Under the pieces are notes generated by a model. It was given only the letters and a program-made list of their open reading frames with translations, was not told the DNA's origin and did not search any database. Below are positions 49,301-60,367 of a DNA stretch of 64,000 bases, piece by piece; position 1 is the stretch's first letter, and each line of letters opens with the position of its first letter. The DNA comes from Pseudomonas fluorescens (GTDB lineage Bacteria > Pseudomonadota > Gammaproteobacteria > Pseudomonadales > Pseudomonadaceae): contig NZ_LT907842.1 in NCBI RefSeq assembly GCF_900215245.1, positions 4,278,001-4,342,000 on the forward strand. The letters run 5' to 3'. Made by a program: the position numbers and the translations under genes.

Positions 49301-51198
<1,898 letters not shown>

Positions 51199-51202
<4 letters not shown>

Positions 51203-52128
51203 GGACGTTTTTCTCCTTCGGCCAATCGGGCGGCGACGGCGGCTTCGTCCACCTGTTCGATCCCCAGTGAGCGTGCGACTTGCGGGTTGCCCACGACTTT
51301 GAAGTGTTCCGGGTACAAGGTGCGCGGCCAACTGGCCGGCGAGTGGTCCAACAGTCGGTCGAGCACATCGAGCCAGTCGGCCTGGTCGCTGTAGGTGCTG
51401 GCCAGGCTGCCCGCCTTGACGAACCCGGCGTTGGGGCCCACCAGGGGCAACTGCTGGGAGTAGCTGCTGAGCAACAGGTTCTTCACTGTTTTTGGGTTGT
51501 ACAGCTGTGGGTCGTCGAGGCCGAGCAGCACATCACTGTTCTTCAGCAGGTTTTGCAGCGGGCGGCTGTCACTGACGTTGTCCCAGAGCTGCGGCACGAT
51601 CTCCAGCCCCATGGGCGCGGCGTACTGAGCCAATTCGCGCAGCAGGAATTCACTGTCGGCGCCGTAAAGCACACCGATGCGTCGGGCCTGGGGCAGGATG
51701 TTGGCAATCAGGTTCAGTTGGCGCGCCAGTGGCGGGTCGCTCCACAGCAGGCTGATTTTGGCCGGGTGAGTGTTGCCCAGGCGTTGGCGAGCCTGTATCC
51801 GGCTGATCCGTAATACCAGGGTCGGCGGCCCCTGAGCATCCTGCAGACGCCAGTCGAGACCGGGCAGGTCCAGCAGGATCAGGCGGGTGCTGGCAGGCAA
51901 TTGGCTCGGCGCGGGCAGGTCTTTAAGCGGGGTGAAGGTTACGTGGTCTTCGGGGCGCTGCTGGGCCAGCGCCTGGGTGAAGACTTGTACGCCGGCCCCG
52001 TCTTCGGCGGCGGTGAGCAGGATGTCCGCGCTCCACGCCGGCGCGCTCAGCAGCAGGCACACCAGCAGCACACCACGCCGCCAAAGCCTTGAGGCAAAAG
52101 AGAGGGTCATCCGTGACTGATCGCCCAT
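51199..52128 (-). CDS. ABC-type substrate-binding protein (PF04392-like), no transporter nearby
   Basis: A 309-residue exported protein with a signal peptide (GVLLVCLLLSAPAWS-AD) and the two-lobe layout of uncharacterised ABC_sub_bind proteins: ARRIGVLYGADSEFLLRELAQYAAPMGLEIV, then the second-lobe VLLGLDDPQLYNPKTVKNLLLSSYSQQLPLVGPNAGFVKAGSLA. No permease or ATPase gene is present. It lies one base after the TonB-receptor stop and overlaps the kinase gene, so it may present a ligand to the kinase rather than feed a transporter (inference). An ATG at 52110 is an alternative start. Confidence 0.8.
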
Positions 52129-52129
52129 G

Positions 52130-54262
52130 TCAGAACTCTAACTCCGCACTGAAGTAGAGGACGTGGCGACTGTCATAATTGTTGTCGGCCCAGGTGGTGG
52201 GCTGGTTATCGAGGCGTTGTTGCAACATGCCGGCCAGCTCCACATTGGCTTTGCCCAGGGCAATGCGCTTGGCCACCCGCAGGTCGACCCGTTCGAAGCG
52301 ATATTGGTTGAGCGCATCGTCGCCATAGTAGAACAAGGCACTGGACCAGCCGTGGCCCCATTCCCGCAACCAACCGGCCGAGCCGCTGTTGCGGGCAGTT
52401 TGTGCCTTGTCCAGCGGGTTGCTGGAGGTGGCGTCGACGTAAGCATAGGTCAGCCGCAGGCGGTCGGCGCTGCTCATGCGCCAGTCAAATTGCGACTCGG
52501 CGCCGGTAAACCGCGCGCTGTTGGCGTTGCTGGCAATGTACTGATTATTGCGCAGCGGCGAACTGATCATGGCGGTGATTTCGTCATAGAACAGTTTCAC
52601 GTCGACATTGAGCCCGAGGTCGGCAAAGAAACCGTTGTAGCCCAGCTCTCGCGAGCGCATCAACTCTTTATCGAGGTTGCCCGGGCCTCGCGTTACCACA
52701 AAATATTGCCCTGAATTCTGCCCGTAGGCCGGAGAGCTCAGATTGGTGACGCGATAGCTCCAGTTGACGTTGTTCTCGAACATGTCCGGCGAGCGGATCG
52801 CCTCGGAGTACACCGCCCGCAGGCCGTGGCGCGGGTTGATCAGATAATTGACCGCCACCCGTGGCGTCAGCGAGTTGCCACTTAGGTAGGTGTCTTCGTA
52901 CATGGCACCGCCTTGCAGCAGCCAGTGTTCGCTGGCGCGCCATTCCAGGTGGCCGAACAAGCGCCAGGTGGTGTCGTCGAGGGTGCCGTTGAAGTACGTG
53001 TCGGAATCGGCGCGGTCGTAGCGGTAATTCATACCGCTGACCAGGCGCAGGCTGTCGGACAGGCTCAGGGTGTCCTGAATCTCCAGGTCGTAGCGACTTT
53101 CACGGGTGCTTTGGTCGATGTCGCCGCATACGCTCTGGTTGGCACCATCGCGCCACTGCTCCAGCACTTGTTTGGCCAGCGCCTGTTCAGCGCTGTTGCC
53201 GTTGGGCAGATTGTCGGGGCTATAAGCGCCCATGTGTCGGGCCAGTCGTTCGGCATAGTTGGGGTTCAACTGCCACAGCCGGGTCAATTCCGGGCTGAAC
53301 GAAACCTTGGCGTCACAGGCTTTCCAGACCTGCTGCCGGTCCCATTGCTGGGCCGAGCCCTGGATATACAGACTGTGCTCGGGGTTGAACTCAATGTTCC
53401 AGCGCATGGACCCGGAATAGTCTTTGGCGACGACATCGGAATTAGTACCGCCTTCGGTAATCCCGGCGAATACCGGGGCGTAGGTATAAGGGCGCTGATT
53501 GGTCCCTTCCTTGGCGTTAAATTGCCAGTCGATGCTCTGCTGCGCGTTCAGGGTCTGGCTGACGGCGAGGCTGAAACGGTTGAGACGGCGACCGTCACGG
53601 CGGTCGGCACCGACCGCGTCACTGTCAAAACCATCGTCCTGTTGCCCCGACATCGAAAGGCGCAAGTCGCCGGTCTCCCAACCCACGCCCTGGCTGGCGT
53701 AGAAGTCGTTGATCCCGCGTTCGCCACGGATGACTTTGACCCGCGAGCCGTGGCTGTTGGCCGGTGAGCGCGTGAGAATGTTGACCACCGCCATCAGCGC
53801 ATTGGCGCCGTAACTGACGGTGTTGGGGCCACGGAACACTTCGATACGCTCGATATCTTCCATGGCGACCGGAATATCGCTCCAGTCCACCGTCGCCAGG
53901 CCTGCGCGGTACACCGAACGCCCGTCGATCAACACCTGCATGCGCCGTGCATCGCTGGCGCTGGTGCCGTGGTAGTTCACCGCCGCCTGATTGCCGGTGG
54001 TGTAACCGACCATCATCCCCGGCACCAGCCGCAGCAGCTCGGCGATGTCCCGTGCGCCGCTGGCCTTGATCAGCTCGCTGTCGATCACTGTCATGCTGCC
54101 GGGCACGGCCGCCGCCGATTGCTTCAGGCGTGTGGCCGTCAGCACCTGCGGCAGCGGCTGGCTGTCCAGGAACAGATCATCAGCCAGCGCCGTTGCACTG
54201 CATGACAGTGTCAATGGCAGCAACCAGAACAGAGATGAGCGAGGAGGAGGGCCCAGATACAC
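52130..54262 (-). CDS. TonB-dependent outer-membrane receptor
   Basis: About 710 residues with a signal sequence (LFWLLPLTLSCSATALA-DD), a TonB-box-like PQVLTATR, a plug domain (VPGSMTVIDSELIKASGARDIAELLRLVPGM, MQVLIDGRSVY, IERIEVFRGPNTVSYGANALMAVVNI) and a long 22-strand-type barrel ending in ...VLYFSAELEF, with the terminal aromatic required for barrel assembly. The substrate is unknown. The GTG at 54262 has AAGG at good spacing; the frame also opens at an ATG at 54316, which lacks a ribosome site. It is co-transcribed with the binding protein and hybrid kinase downstream. Confidence 0.88.
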   Translation of the reverse strand: MYLGPPPRSSLFWLLPLTLSCSATALADDLFLDSQPLPQVLTATRLKQSAAAVPGSMTVIDSELIKASGARDIAELLRLVPGMMVGYTTGNQAAVNYHGTSASDARRMQVLIDGRSVYRAGLATVDWSDIPVAMEDIERIEVFRGPNTVSYGANALMAVVNILTRSPANSHGSRVKVIRGERGINDFYASQGVGWETGDLRLSMSGQQDDGFDSDAVGADRRDGRRLNRFSLAVSQTLNAQQSIDWQFNAKEGTNQRPYTYAPVFAGITEGGTNSDVVAKDYSGSMRWNIEFNPEHSLYIQGSAQQWDRQQVWKACDAKVSFSPELTRLWQLNPNYAERLARHMGAYSPDNLPNGNSAEQALAKQVLEQWRDGANQSVCGDIDQSTRESRYDLEIQDTLSLSDSLRLVSGMNYRYDRADSDTYFNGTLDDTTWRLFGHLEWRASEHWLLQGGAMYEDTYLSGNSLTPRVAVNYLINPRHGLRAVYSEAIRSPDMFENNVNWSYRVTNLSSPAYGQNSGQYFVVTRGPGNLDKELMRSRELGYNGFFADLGLNVDVKLFYDEITAMISSPLRNNQYIASNANSARFTGAESQFDWRMSSADRLRLTYAYVDATSSNPLDKAQTARNSGSAGWLREWGHGWSSALFYYGDDALNQYRFERVDLRVAKRIALGKANVELAGMLQQRLDNQPTTWADNNYDSRHVLYFSAELEF

Positions 54263-54457
54263 GGCACGGCCTTGATAATTACGAATAGCCGCCCATGTTA
54301 ACTGAGGTGGGGCCATTTGCCAGTCGTGGGACTTGCAATTACTTCACACAAGTGTGGCATTTTCCGACAAGCGCTTGAATTGACGCGGGGGCTGGCCGCA
54401 AGCAAGTCGCCCCGTATAATGCCGCCATCGCCACTGGTATGGATTAACGGATTGCAT

Positions 54458-55483
54458 ATGACTGAACAGCGCCCAATTGCGGTCCTGGGAGGCGGAAGTT
54501 TTGGTACCGCCGTGGCTAATCTGCTGGCCGAAAACGGCCATGCGGTGCGCCAGTGGATGCGTGATCCCGAGCAGGCCGAGGCCATCCGCGTTCATCGGGA
54601 AAACCCCCGTTACCTTAAAGGCATCAAGATTCATCCGGCGGTCGAGCCGGTCACGGACCTGTTGGCAACGCTCACTGACTGCGACCTGTGCTTCGTCGCG
54701 CTGCCGTCCAGCGCGTTGCGCTCGGTGCTGGCGCCCCATGCCGAGCGCCTGGCGGGCAAGCTGCTGGTCAGCCTGACCAAGGGCATCGAGGCGCACACCT
54801 TCAAGCTGATGAGCGAAATCCTTGCAGAGATCGCGCCCCAGGCGCGTATTGGTGTGCTGTCCGGGCCGAACCTGGCGCGCGAAGTCGCGGAGCACGCACT
54901 GACGGCCACCGTGGTCGCCAGTGAAGACGAAGCGCTGTGCGAGCGCGTCCAGGCAGTGCTGCATGGCCGCACGTTCCGGGTGTATGCCAGCAGCGATCGG
55001 TTCGGCGTGGAGTTGGGCGGCGCACTGAAAAACGTCTACGCGATCATTGCCGGCATGGCGGTGGCCTTGGGCATGGGTGAAAACACCAAGAGCATGCTGA
55101 TCACCCGCGCCTTGGCCGAGATGACCCGCTTTGCGGTCAATCAGGGCGCCAACCCGATGACCTTCCTGGGGCTGGCGGGCGTGGGTGACTTGATCGTCAC
55201 CTGCTCGTCGCCGAAAAGCCGCAACTACCAGGTCGGTTTCGCGCTGGGCCAGGGCCTGAGCCTGGACGACGCGGTGACCCGCCTGGGTGAAGTAGCCGAA
55301 GGCGTCAACACGCTCAAAGTGTTGAAGGCCAAGGCCCAGGAAGTCGGCGTGTACATGCCGCTGGTCGCCGGGCTGCACGCGATCCTGTTTGAAGGGCGCA
55401 CCTTGAATCAAGTCATCGAGTTGCTGATGCGCGCTGAACCGAAAACCGATGTCGATTTCATTTCCACCAGTGGTTTCAACTGA
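54458..55483 (+). CDS. gpsA: Glycerol-3-phosphate dehydrogenase [NAD(P)+]
   Basis: A 341-residue enzyme reducing dihydroxyacetone phosphate to sn-glycerol 3-phosphate for phospholipid synthesis. The N-terminal [22 protein letters not shown]ossmann loop, [30 protein letters not shown], the catalytic Lys in [13 protein letters not shown], and [14 protein letters not shown] are intact. The ATG at 54458 was chosen because upstream codons are not family-like. It is followed at 10 bp by the DUF4389 gene and then sixA, forming a small operon. Confidence 0.95.
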   Translation: MTEQRPIAVLGGGSFGTAVANLLAENGHAVRQWMRDPEQAEAIRVHRENPRYLKGIKIHPAVEPVTDLLATLTDCDLCFVALPSSALRSVLAPHAERLAGKLLVSLTKGIEAHTFKLMSEILAEIAPQARIGVLSGPNLAREVAEHALTATVVASEDEALCERVQAVLHGRTFRVYASSDRFGVELGGALKNVYAIIAGMAVALGMGENTKSMLITRALAEMTRFAVNQGANPMTFLGLAGVGDLIVTCSSPKSRNYQVGFALGQGLSLDDAVTRLGEVAEGVNTLKVLKAKAQEVGVYMPLVAGLHAILFEGRTLNQVIELLMRAEPKTDVDFISTSGFN

Positions 55484-55493
55484 GGAACGCGCC

Positions 55494-55841
55494 ATGAACG
55501 ATCCGAAAGCAGCCCCCCAATACGAGTCCATCCTCCTGCGTATCCTGTGGATGCTGGTCTTTGCGCTGGTGTGGCAAGTGGCGCAGTTCCTGCTCGGTGC
55601 GCTGGTGGTGGTGCAGTTGGTGTATCGCCTGATCTACGGCGCGCCGAACCTGGGCCTGATGAACTTTGGTGACAGCCTCAGCCAATTCCTGGCGCAGATC
55701 GGCCGTTTCGGCAGTTTCCATACCGAGCAAAAACCCTGGCCGTTCGCCGACTGGCCGACCCCGCGGGCACCGGATGGCGAGGCCGCCCACAGCGTACCGC
55801 CGGCGCCGCACCCGGTACGTGATGAGGAGCCCAAGCTGTGA
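55494..55841 (+). CDS. DUF4389 domain membrane protein
   Basis: A 115-residue protein with two adjacent membrane helices (about 15-45: LLRILWMLVFALVWQVAQFLLGALVVVQLVYRLIYG as one hairpin) and a Pro-rich cytoplasmic tail. It matches the DUF4389 family, of unknown function. TGAGGAAC before the ATG is a good site. Its stop overlaps the sixA start (GTGA). Confidence 0.8.
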   Translation: MNDPKAAPQYESILLRILWMLVFALVWQVAQFLLGALVVVQLVYRLIYGAPNLGLMNFGDSLSQFLAQIGRFGSFHTEQKPWPFADWPTPRAPDGEAAHSVPPAPHPVRDEEPKL

Positions 55842-56287
55842 AGCTGTGGATTTTGCGACACGGTGAAGCCGAAGGGCACGCGCGCACCGACGCCGAGCGC
55901 AACCTCACCGAGCATGGCCGTGGCGAAGTGTTGCGCAGTGCCGCGCACCTGATCGGCCAGCCGATCACTGCCATCGTCGCCAGCCCGTATGTACGCGCCC
56001 AGCAGACCGCCCATCTGGTGCGTGAGGCATTGGGCTTCGAGCCGCCAATCCGCACGGTGCCGTGGCTGACGCCAGAGAGTAACCCGCTGCAGGTGCTGGA
56101 CAAACTCGATACCGATGACAACGTGCTGCTGGTCAGTCACCAGCCGTTGGTCGGCAGCCTGATCAGCTTTTTGCAGCATGGCCATCTGCGTCAGCCGCAA
56201 CCGATGCACACCGCCAGCCTGGCGGAGCTGGAGGGGGATTTTCCGCTGGCGGGGCTGATGAGCCTGGTTGATGTGAAGAACCCGTAG
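55838..56287 (+). CDS. sixA: Phosphohistidine phosphatase SixA
   Basis: A 149-residue histidine phosphatase of the phosphoglycerate-mutase superfamily. The RHG motif is R7-H8-G9 (MKLWILRHGEAEGHA), with VASPYVRAQQTAHLV and LLVSHQPLVGSLISFL holding the other catalytic Arg and His. SixA removes phosphate from Hpt domains or from the nitrogen PTS. The start codon is GTG, overlapping the DUF4389 gene. Confidence 0.92.
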   Translation: MKLWILRHGEAEGHARTDAERNLTEHGRGEVLRSAAHLIGQPITAIVASPYVRAQQTAHLVREALGFEPPIRTVPWLTPESNPLQVLDKLDTDDNVLLVSHQPLVGSLISFLQHGHLRQPQPMHTASLAELEGDFPLAGLMSLVDVKNP

Positions 56288-56320
56288 GAAAAGTCATCGC
56301 TGTTTTGTGTGCTATATAGT

Positions 56321-56342
56321 CAACCAAGCAAGTGCTTGGTTG
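56321..56342. promoter_or_regulatory. Perfect 22-bp palindromic operator before the acyl-CoA ligase gene
   Basis: Arms CAACCAAGCA (56321-56330) and TGCTTGGTTG (56333-56342) around AG. A -10-like TATAGT ends one base before it (56315-56320), so the palindrome covers the likely transcript start. The form resembles operators of TetR-type fatty-acid regulators. The ligase ATG lies 31 bp downstream. Confidence 0.65.
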
Positions 56343-56373
56343 GCTATCATCGGATCACAAAGGAGCGCGTCCC

Positions 56374-58023
56374 ATGCCTGTCGCTTTTCGTTTGCCGTTG
56401 CAGGTCTTCTACGAACGTGAAGCGCGGCACCCGCGCAAGCCCTTTCTCGTGCAGCCCATCGGCGGCGGGACGGTGCAGACTCTCACCTGGGGCGAGGTCG
56501 GTGACCAGGCCCGTTGCGCTGCACAGTGGTTGCGCGCCAGGGCGTTGCCCCAGGGCTCGCACATTGCCCTGATCTCGAAAAACTGCGCGCACTGGATCAT
56601 CGCCGACCTGGCCATCTGGATGGCCGGGCATGTCTCCGTGCCGTTGTACCCCAACCTGACTGCCGACTCGGTCGCCCACGTGTTGACGCATTCGGAGGCG
56701 GCGTTGGTGTTGATCGGCAAGCTGGACGACTGGCCGGCGATGGTCGCCGGTATCCCGGCCGGTCTGCCGACCATCAGCCTGCCACTGTGCCCGGCCGGCG
56801 ACTTTGATTTCAGCTGGTCAGACCTGCAAGCCTGTTCTCCGATCCAGGATAACCCCACGCCCGCTGCCGCGAGCCTGGCGACCATCGTCTACACCTCCGG
56901 CACCACCGGTTTGCCCAAAGGCGTGATGCAGACCTTTGGCGCCTTGGGTTTTGCCGCCACGCAAGGCACCCAGTTATTCGGTTTGGGGGAGGGTGATCGG
57001 CTGCTGTCCTACCTGCCGTTGTGCCATGTGGCGGAGCGGATGTTTGTCGAACTGGCCTCGATCTACACCGGGCAAACGGTGTTTTTCGCCGAGAGCCTGG
57101 ATACGTTTCTTACAGACTTGCGTCGGGCACGGCCGACGGCGCTGTTTGGTGTGCCGCGCATCTGGACCAAATTTCAGCTGGGCGTCTACAGCAAGATCCC
57201 GCAACAGCGCCTCGACACGCTGCTGCGCCTGCCATTTATCGGCAAACGCGTCGGCCATAAAGTCCTCGCGGGCTTGGGCCTGGATGCGCTACGCATTGCG
57301 TTGTCCGGTGCGGCGCCAGTTCCCGAGGGCTTGCTGCGTTGGTATCAGCGCCTGGGGCTGGATGTGCTTGAGGTGTATGGCATGACCGAAAGTTGCGGCT
57401 ATTCGCACGTGTGCCGCCCAGGCCAGCAGACACTCGGCTGGATCGGCCGGCCGTGCCCCGGTGTTGAAGTGCGCATCGACGCGTCAGGAGAGGTGCAAGT
57501 GCGCAGCGGCGCGACCATGCTCGGCTACTTCAAGGACCCGCAGAAAACCGCTGAGACCTTGACCGAAGATGGCTTCCTGCGCACCGGCGACAAGGGCGAG
57601 CAGGACACCGATGGCCGCTTGCGCCTGACCGGCCGCCTCAAGGAGATCTTCAAGACCAGCAAGGGCAAATACGTCGCCCCTGCGCCGATCGAAAACCGCC
57701 TGGCCGAGCACGCGCGGATCGAACAGGTGTGCGTGGTCGGGGATGGCCTCACTGCGCCGATGGGCTTGTGTGTGCTATCGGCAGGCGACCAGGATCGACA
57801 AGCGCTGCACAGTAGCCTTGAGCGCTGGCTGGAACACGTCAACCTGAGCCTGGACAAACACGAACGTCTGCGCCAATTGGTGGTGGTGAATGACAGTTGG
57901 GCGGTGGAAAACGGCTTTCTGACGCCAACCCTGAAGATCAAGCGCACGGTGATCGAGTCGACCTACGGCGCACAGTTCCAGGCGTGGAGCGAGCGCACCG
58001 AATCCATTCTGTGGCAGGATTAG
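56374..58023 (+). CDS. AMP-binding acyl-CoA synthetase
   Basis: A 549-residue ANL-superfamily ligase that activates a carboxylic acid, probably a fatty acid, through an acyl-AMP to acyl-CoA. Motifs are the P-loop IVYTSGTTGLPKGVM, LSYLPLCHVAER, the YGMTESCG adenylate motif, TGDKGEQDTDGRLRLTGR with the hinge, and FKTSKGKYVAPAPIEN near the C-terminal Lys domain. It is shorter than typical FadD. AAAGGAGCG precedes the ATG. A perfect palindromic operator lies at its promoter, and a hotdog thioesterase gene follows 30 bp later. Confidence 0.9.
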   Translation: MPVAFRLPLQVFYEREARHPRKPFLVQPIGGGTVQTLTWGEVGDQARCAAQWLRARALPQGSHIALISKNCAHWIIADLAIWMAGHVSVPLYPNLTADSVAHVLTHSEAALVLIGKLDDWPAMVAGIPAGLPTISLPLCPAGDFDFSWSDLQACSPIQDNPTPAAASLATIVYTSGTTGLPKGVMQTFGALGFAATQGTQLFGLGEGDRLLSYLPLCHVAERMFVELASIYTGQTVFFAESLDTFLTDLRRARPTALFGVPRIWTKFQLGVYSKIPQQRLDTLLRLPFIGKRVGHKVLAGLGLDALRIALSGAAPVPEGLLRWYQRLGLDVLEVYGMTESCGYSHVCRPGQQTLGWIGRPCPGVEVRIDASGEVQVRSGATMLGYFKDPQKTAETLTEDGFLRTGDKGEQDTDGRLRLTGRLKEIFKTSKGKYVAPAPIENRLAEHARIEQVCVVGDGLTAPMGLCVLSAGDQDRQALHSSLERWLEHVNLSLDKHERLRQLVVVNDSWAVENGFLTPTLKIKRTVIESTYGAQFQAWSERTESILWQD

Positions 58024-58053
58024 GCACGTAATAAAACCAATAAGGACAACCCC

Positions 58054-58497
58054 ATGAGCTTGTGGCGCACCCAACCCAATATCGAGCAACTGAACGCTAT
58101 CCAGAAAAACACCATCGGCGAGTTGCTGGATATTCGTTTCGAATCTTTCGACGACGAGTCACTGACCGCCAGCATGGTTGTCGACCAGCGTACGCATCAA
58201 CCGTATGGCCTGTTGCACGGCGGTGCGTCGGTGGTGTTGGCGGAAAGCGTCGGCTCCATGGCGGCTTATTTGTGTATTGATGCCAGCAAGTTCTATTGCG
58301 TGGGCCTTGAAGTGAATGCCAACCACCTGCGGGGTGTGCGCAGCGGGCGGGTGACGGCAGTGGCGCGGGCGATCCATATCGGTCGTACCACCCAGGTCTG
58401 GGATATTCGCTTGAGCAACGACGATGGCAAGGCCAGCTGTGTCTCGCGCCTGACCATGGCCGTGGTGCCGTTGGGCGAAAACCCGCCGGCGCGATAG
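58054..58497 (+). CDS. Hotdog-fold thioesterase (MenI/YbdB-like)
   Basis: A 147-residue thioesterase with the 4HBT signature PYGLLHGGASVVLAESVGSMAA and a Glu in the catalytic helix, as in EntH/YbdB and MenI-type enzymes. It lies 30 bp after the acyl-CoA ligase with AAGGA upstream, so it is probably in the same operon and may recycle CoA from that enzyme's products (inference). Confidence 0.9.
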   Translation: MSLWRTQPNIEQLNAIQKNTIGELLDIRFESFDDESLTASMVVDQRTHQPYGLLHGGASVVLAESVGSMAAYLCIDASKFYCVGLEVNANHLRGVRSGRVTAVARAIHIGRTTQVWDIRLSNDDGKASCVSRLTMAVVPLGENPPAR

Positions 58498-58519
58498 GCG
58501 TGGCGTGAGTGTCATCATT

Positions 58520-58553
58520 CCTGGCGGTTACAGTCATTGCTGTAGCGGCCAGG
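58520..58553 (+). other. Imperfect inverted repeat between thioesterase and hydrolase genes
   Basis: Arms CCTGGCGGTTACAG and CTGTAGCGGCCAGG with loop TCATTG, 12 of 14 pairs plus one wobble. There is no T-run, so it is not a typical terminator; it may be a protein site or an RNA hairpin. Confidence 0.45.
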
Positions 58554-58594
58554 CATGGTGACAATCAACTTCTGTTTTTGTCGATGGATTCTGT

Positions 58595-59398
58595 ATGTCG
58601 CAGCACGTGTTTTTTGCCCACGCCAATGGCTTCCCTTCGGCCACTTACGGCAAGTTGTTTGCCGCCCTGGCCCCGGAATATGCAGTGGCTCACCTGCCGC
58701 AGCACGGCCACGACCCCAGGTTTCCGGTGGATGACAACTGGCAGAACCTGGTGGACGAGTTGATCCACCACTTGGAGCAGCAGCCGGAACCGGTGTGGGG
58801 CGTGGGCCACTCCCTGGGCGGCGTGTTGCATTTGCACGCGGCCATGCGCTGCCCACAGCTGTATCGCGGTGTGGTGATGCTGGATTCGCCGGTGCTGACC
58901 CGCGCCGATCGCTGGGTCATCCGCGCCGCCAAGCGCTTTGGTTTTATCGACCGCCTGACTCCTGCCGGGCGCACCTTGGGCCGACGTGAAGAGTTCACCG
59001 ATCTGGACGCCGCGCGCAGTTACTTCGCCGGTAAGACCCTGTTTCGCGGCTTCGACCCGGAATGCTTTGACGCTTACCTGCAACATGGCCTGCAACAAGT
59101 GGGCGATCGCCTGCGTCTGCGCTTCGACCCCGCCACCGAAATCAGCATCTACCGTGGCGTGCCCCATACCAGCCCAGGCCAGGTTCGCCAGTTGAAGGTG
59201 CCGCTGGCGGTGGTGCGCGGCCGCCAGAGCCGGGTGGTCATGCGGCACCATGCCAATGGTGTAGACCGCCTGCCGATGGGCGAAATGCTGACGATGCCCG
59301 GTGGCCATATGTTCCCCCTGGAACGCCCTCAGGACACGGCGACCTTGATCAAAAACCTGTTCGCCCGGTGGCAAGCCCGCGAGCGCAGTTGCGCATGA
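58595..59398 (+). CDS. Alpha/beta hydrolase (first of a pair)
   Basis: A 267-residue cytoplasmic hydrolase starting MSQHVFFAHANGFPSATYGK. The nucleophile elbow is GVGHSLGGVLHLHAA, and the likely His is in MPGGHMFPLERP near the C-terminus. It overlaps the next hydrolase gene by four bases (ATGA). The substrate is unknown; homologues are widespread in Pseudomonas next to a second hydrolase as here. Confidence 0.85.
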   Translation: MSQHVFFAHANGFPSATYGKLFAALAPEYAVAHLPQHGHDPRFPVDDNWQNLVDELIHHLEQQPEPVWGVGHSLGGVLHLHAAMRCPQLYRGVVMLDSPVLTRADRWVIRAAKRFGFIDRLTPAGRTLGRREEFTDLDAARSYFAGKTLFRGFDPECFDAYLQHGLQQVGDRLRLRFDPATEISIYRGVPHTSPGQVRQLKVPLAVVRGRQSRVVMRHHANGVDRLPMGEMLTMPGGHMFPLERPQDTATLIKNLFARWQARERSCA

Positions 59399-60249
59399 GT
59401 GCGCCGGTCGAGGAAGTGCGCCTGAGCCTGCCGCATATCGAGTTGGCAGCGCACCTGTTTGGTCCCGAAGACGGCTTGCCGGTAATCGCCCTGCATGGCT
59501 GGCTGGATAACGCCAACAGCTTTGCGCGATTGGCGCCGAAGCTGCAGGGGTTGCGCATCGTCGCGTTGGACATGGCCGGCCACGGGCACTCGGCGCACCG
59601 GCCTGCCGGGGCGGGTTATGCCTTGTGGGACTATGTGTTTGACGTGCTGCAAGTCGCCGAACAACTGGGCTGGAAACGTTTTGCATTACTTGGCCACTCC
59701 CTTGGCGCTATCGTTTCGTTGGTGTTGGCGGGCGCTTTGCCGGAGCGTGTGACGCACCTGGGTTTGATCGACGGTGTCGTCCCGCCGACCGCCGCTGGTG
59801 AGAACGCGGCGGAGCGGCTGGGCATGGCGCTGCAGGCGCAATTGAGCCTGCAGAACAAACGCAAGCCGGTTTACAGCAGCCTTGATCGGGCGGTTGAAGC
59901 GCGGATGAAAGGCGTGGTGGCGGTCAGCCGTGAAGCCGCCGAACTGCTGGCCCAGCGCGGTTTGATGCCAGTGCCGGGTGGTTATACCTGGCGTACGGAC
60001 AGCCGTCTGACCCTGGCCTCGCCGATGCGCCTGACTGATGAGCAGGCAATGGCTTTCGTGCGGCGTGTGGCGTGCCCTACGCAGTTGGTGGTCGCCGCTG
60101 ATGGCATGCTGGCGAAACATTCCGAATTGCTTTCTCAGCTACCCTTTACGGTGAGCACGCTGCCGGGAGGCCATCATTTACACCTTAATGATGAGCCCGG
60201 CGCGATCCTTGTTGCAGACTGTTTCAATCGGTTCTTCTCCACGCCTTGA
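59395..60249 (+). CDS. Alpha/beta hydrolase (second of a pair)
   Basis: A 284-residue hydrolase with PVIALHGWLDNANSFARLAP (oxyanion region), ALDMAGHGHSAHRP, the nucleophile elbow LLGHSLGAIVSLVLAG, and a C-terminal LPGGHHLHLNDEP supplying the His. The typical haloperoxidase/esterase-like fold is complete, but the substrate is unknown. Start chosen at the ATG overlapping the upstream stop; a 9-codon extension is possible but would overlap further. Confidence 0.87.
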   Translation: MSAPVEEVRLSLPHIELAAHLFGPEDGLPVIALHGWLDNANSFARLAPKLQGLRIVALDMAGHGHSAHRPAGAGYALWDYVFDVLQVAEQLGWKRFALLGHSLGAIVSLVLAGALPERVTHLGLIDGVVPPTAAGENAAERLGMALQAQLSLQNKRKPVYSSLDRAVEARMKGVVAVSREAAELLAQRGLMPVPGGYTWRTDSRLTLASPMRLTDEQAMAFVRRVACPTQLVVAADGMLAKHSELLSQLPFTVSTLPGGHHLHLNDEPGAILVADCFNRFFSTP

Positions 60250-60298
60250 CTTGGCGGGGTCAACTGCCGAGGCTGGGCGGATTGAAAGGGAGTCAACC

Positions 60299-60367
60299 AT
60301 GAACGATGTGAACACCGCTCTTAAAACAGCAGCAACCTCCGATGGCCAGGGCTTATTGGTCCGATGA
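60299..60367 (+). CDS. 22-codon ORF overlapping the DUF4892 gene
   Basis: A short ORF beginning MNDVNTALKTAATSDG and ending LLVR, preceded by a good ribosome site (AAAGGGAGTCAACC). Its TGA overlaps the ATG of the DUF4892 gene (ATGA), which has no good site of its own. That suggests translation of the short ORF is needed to load ribosomes on the next gene. No family was recognised. Confidence 0.45.
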   Translation: MNDVNTALKTAATSDGQGLLVR

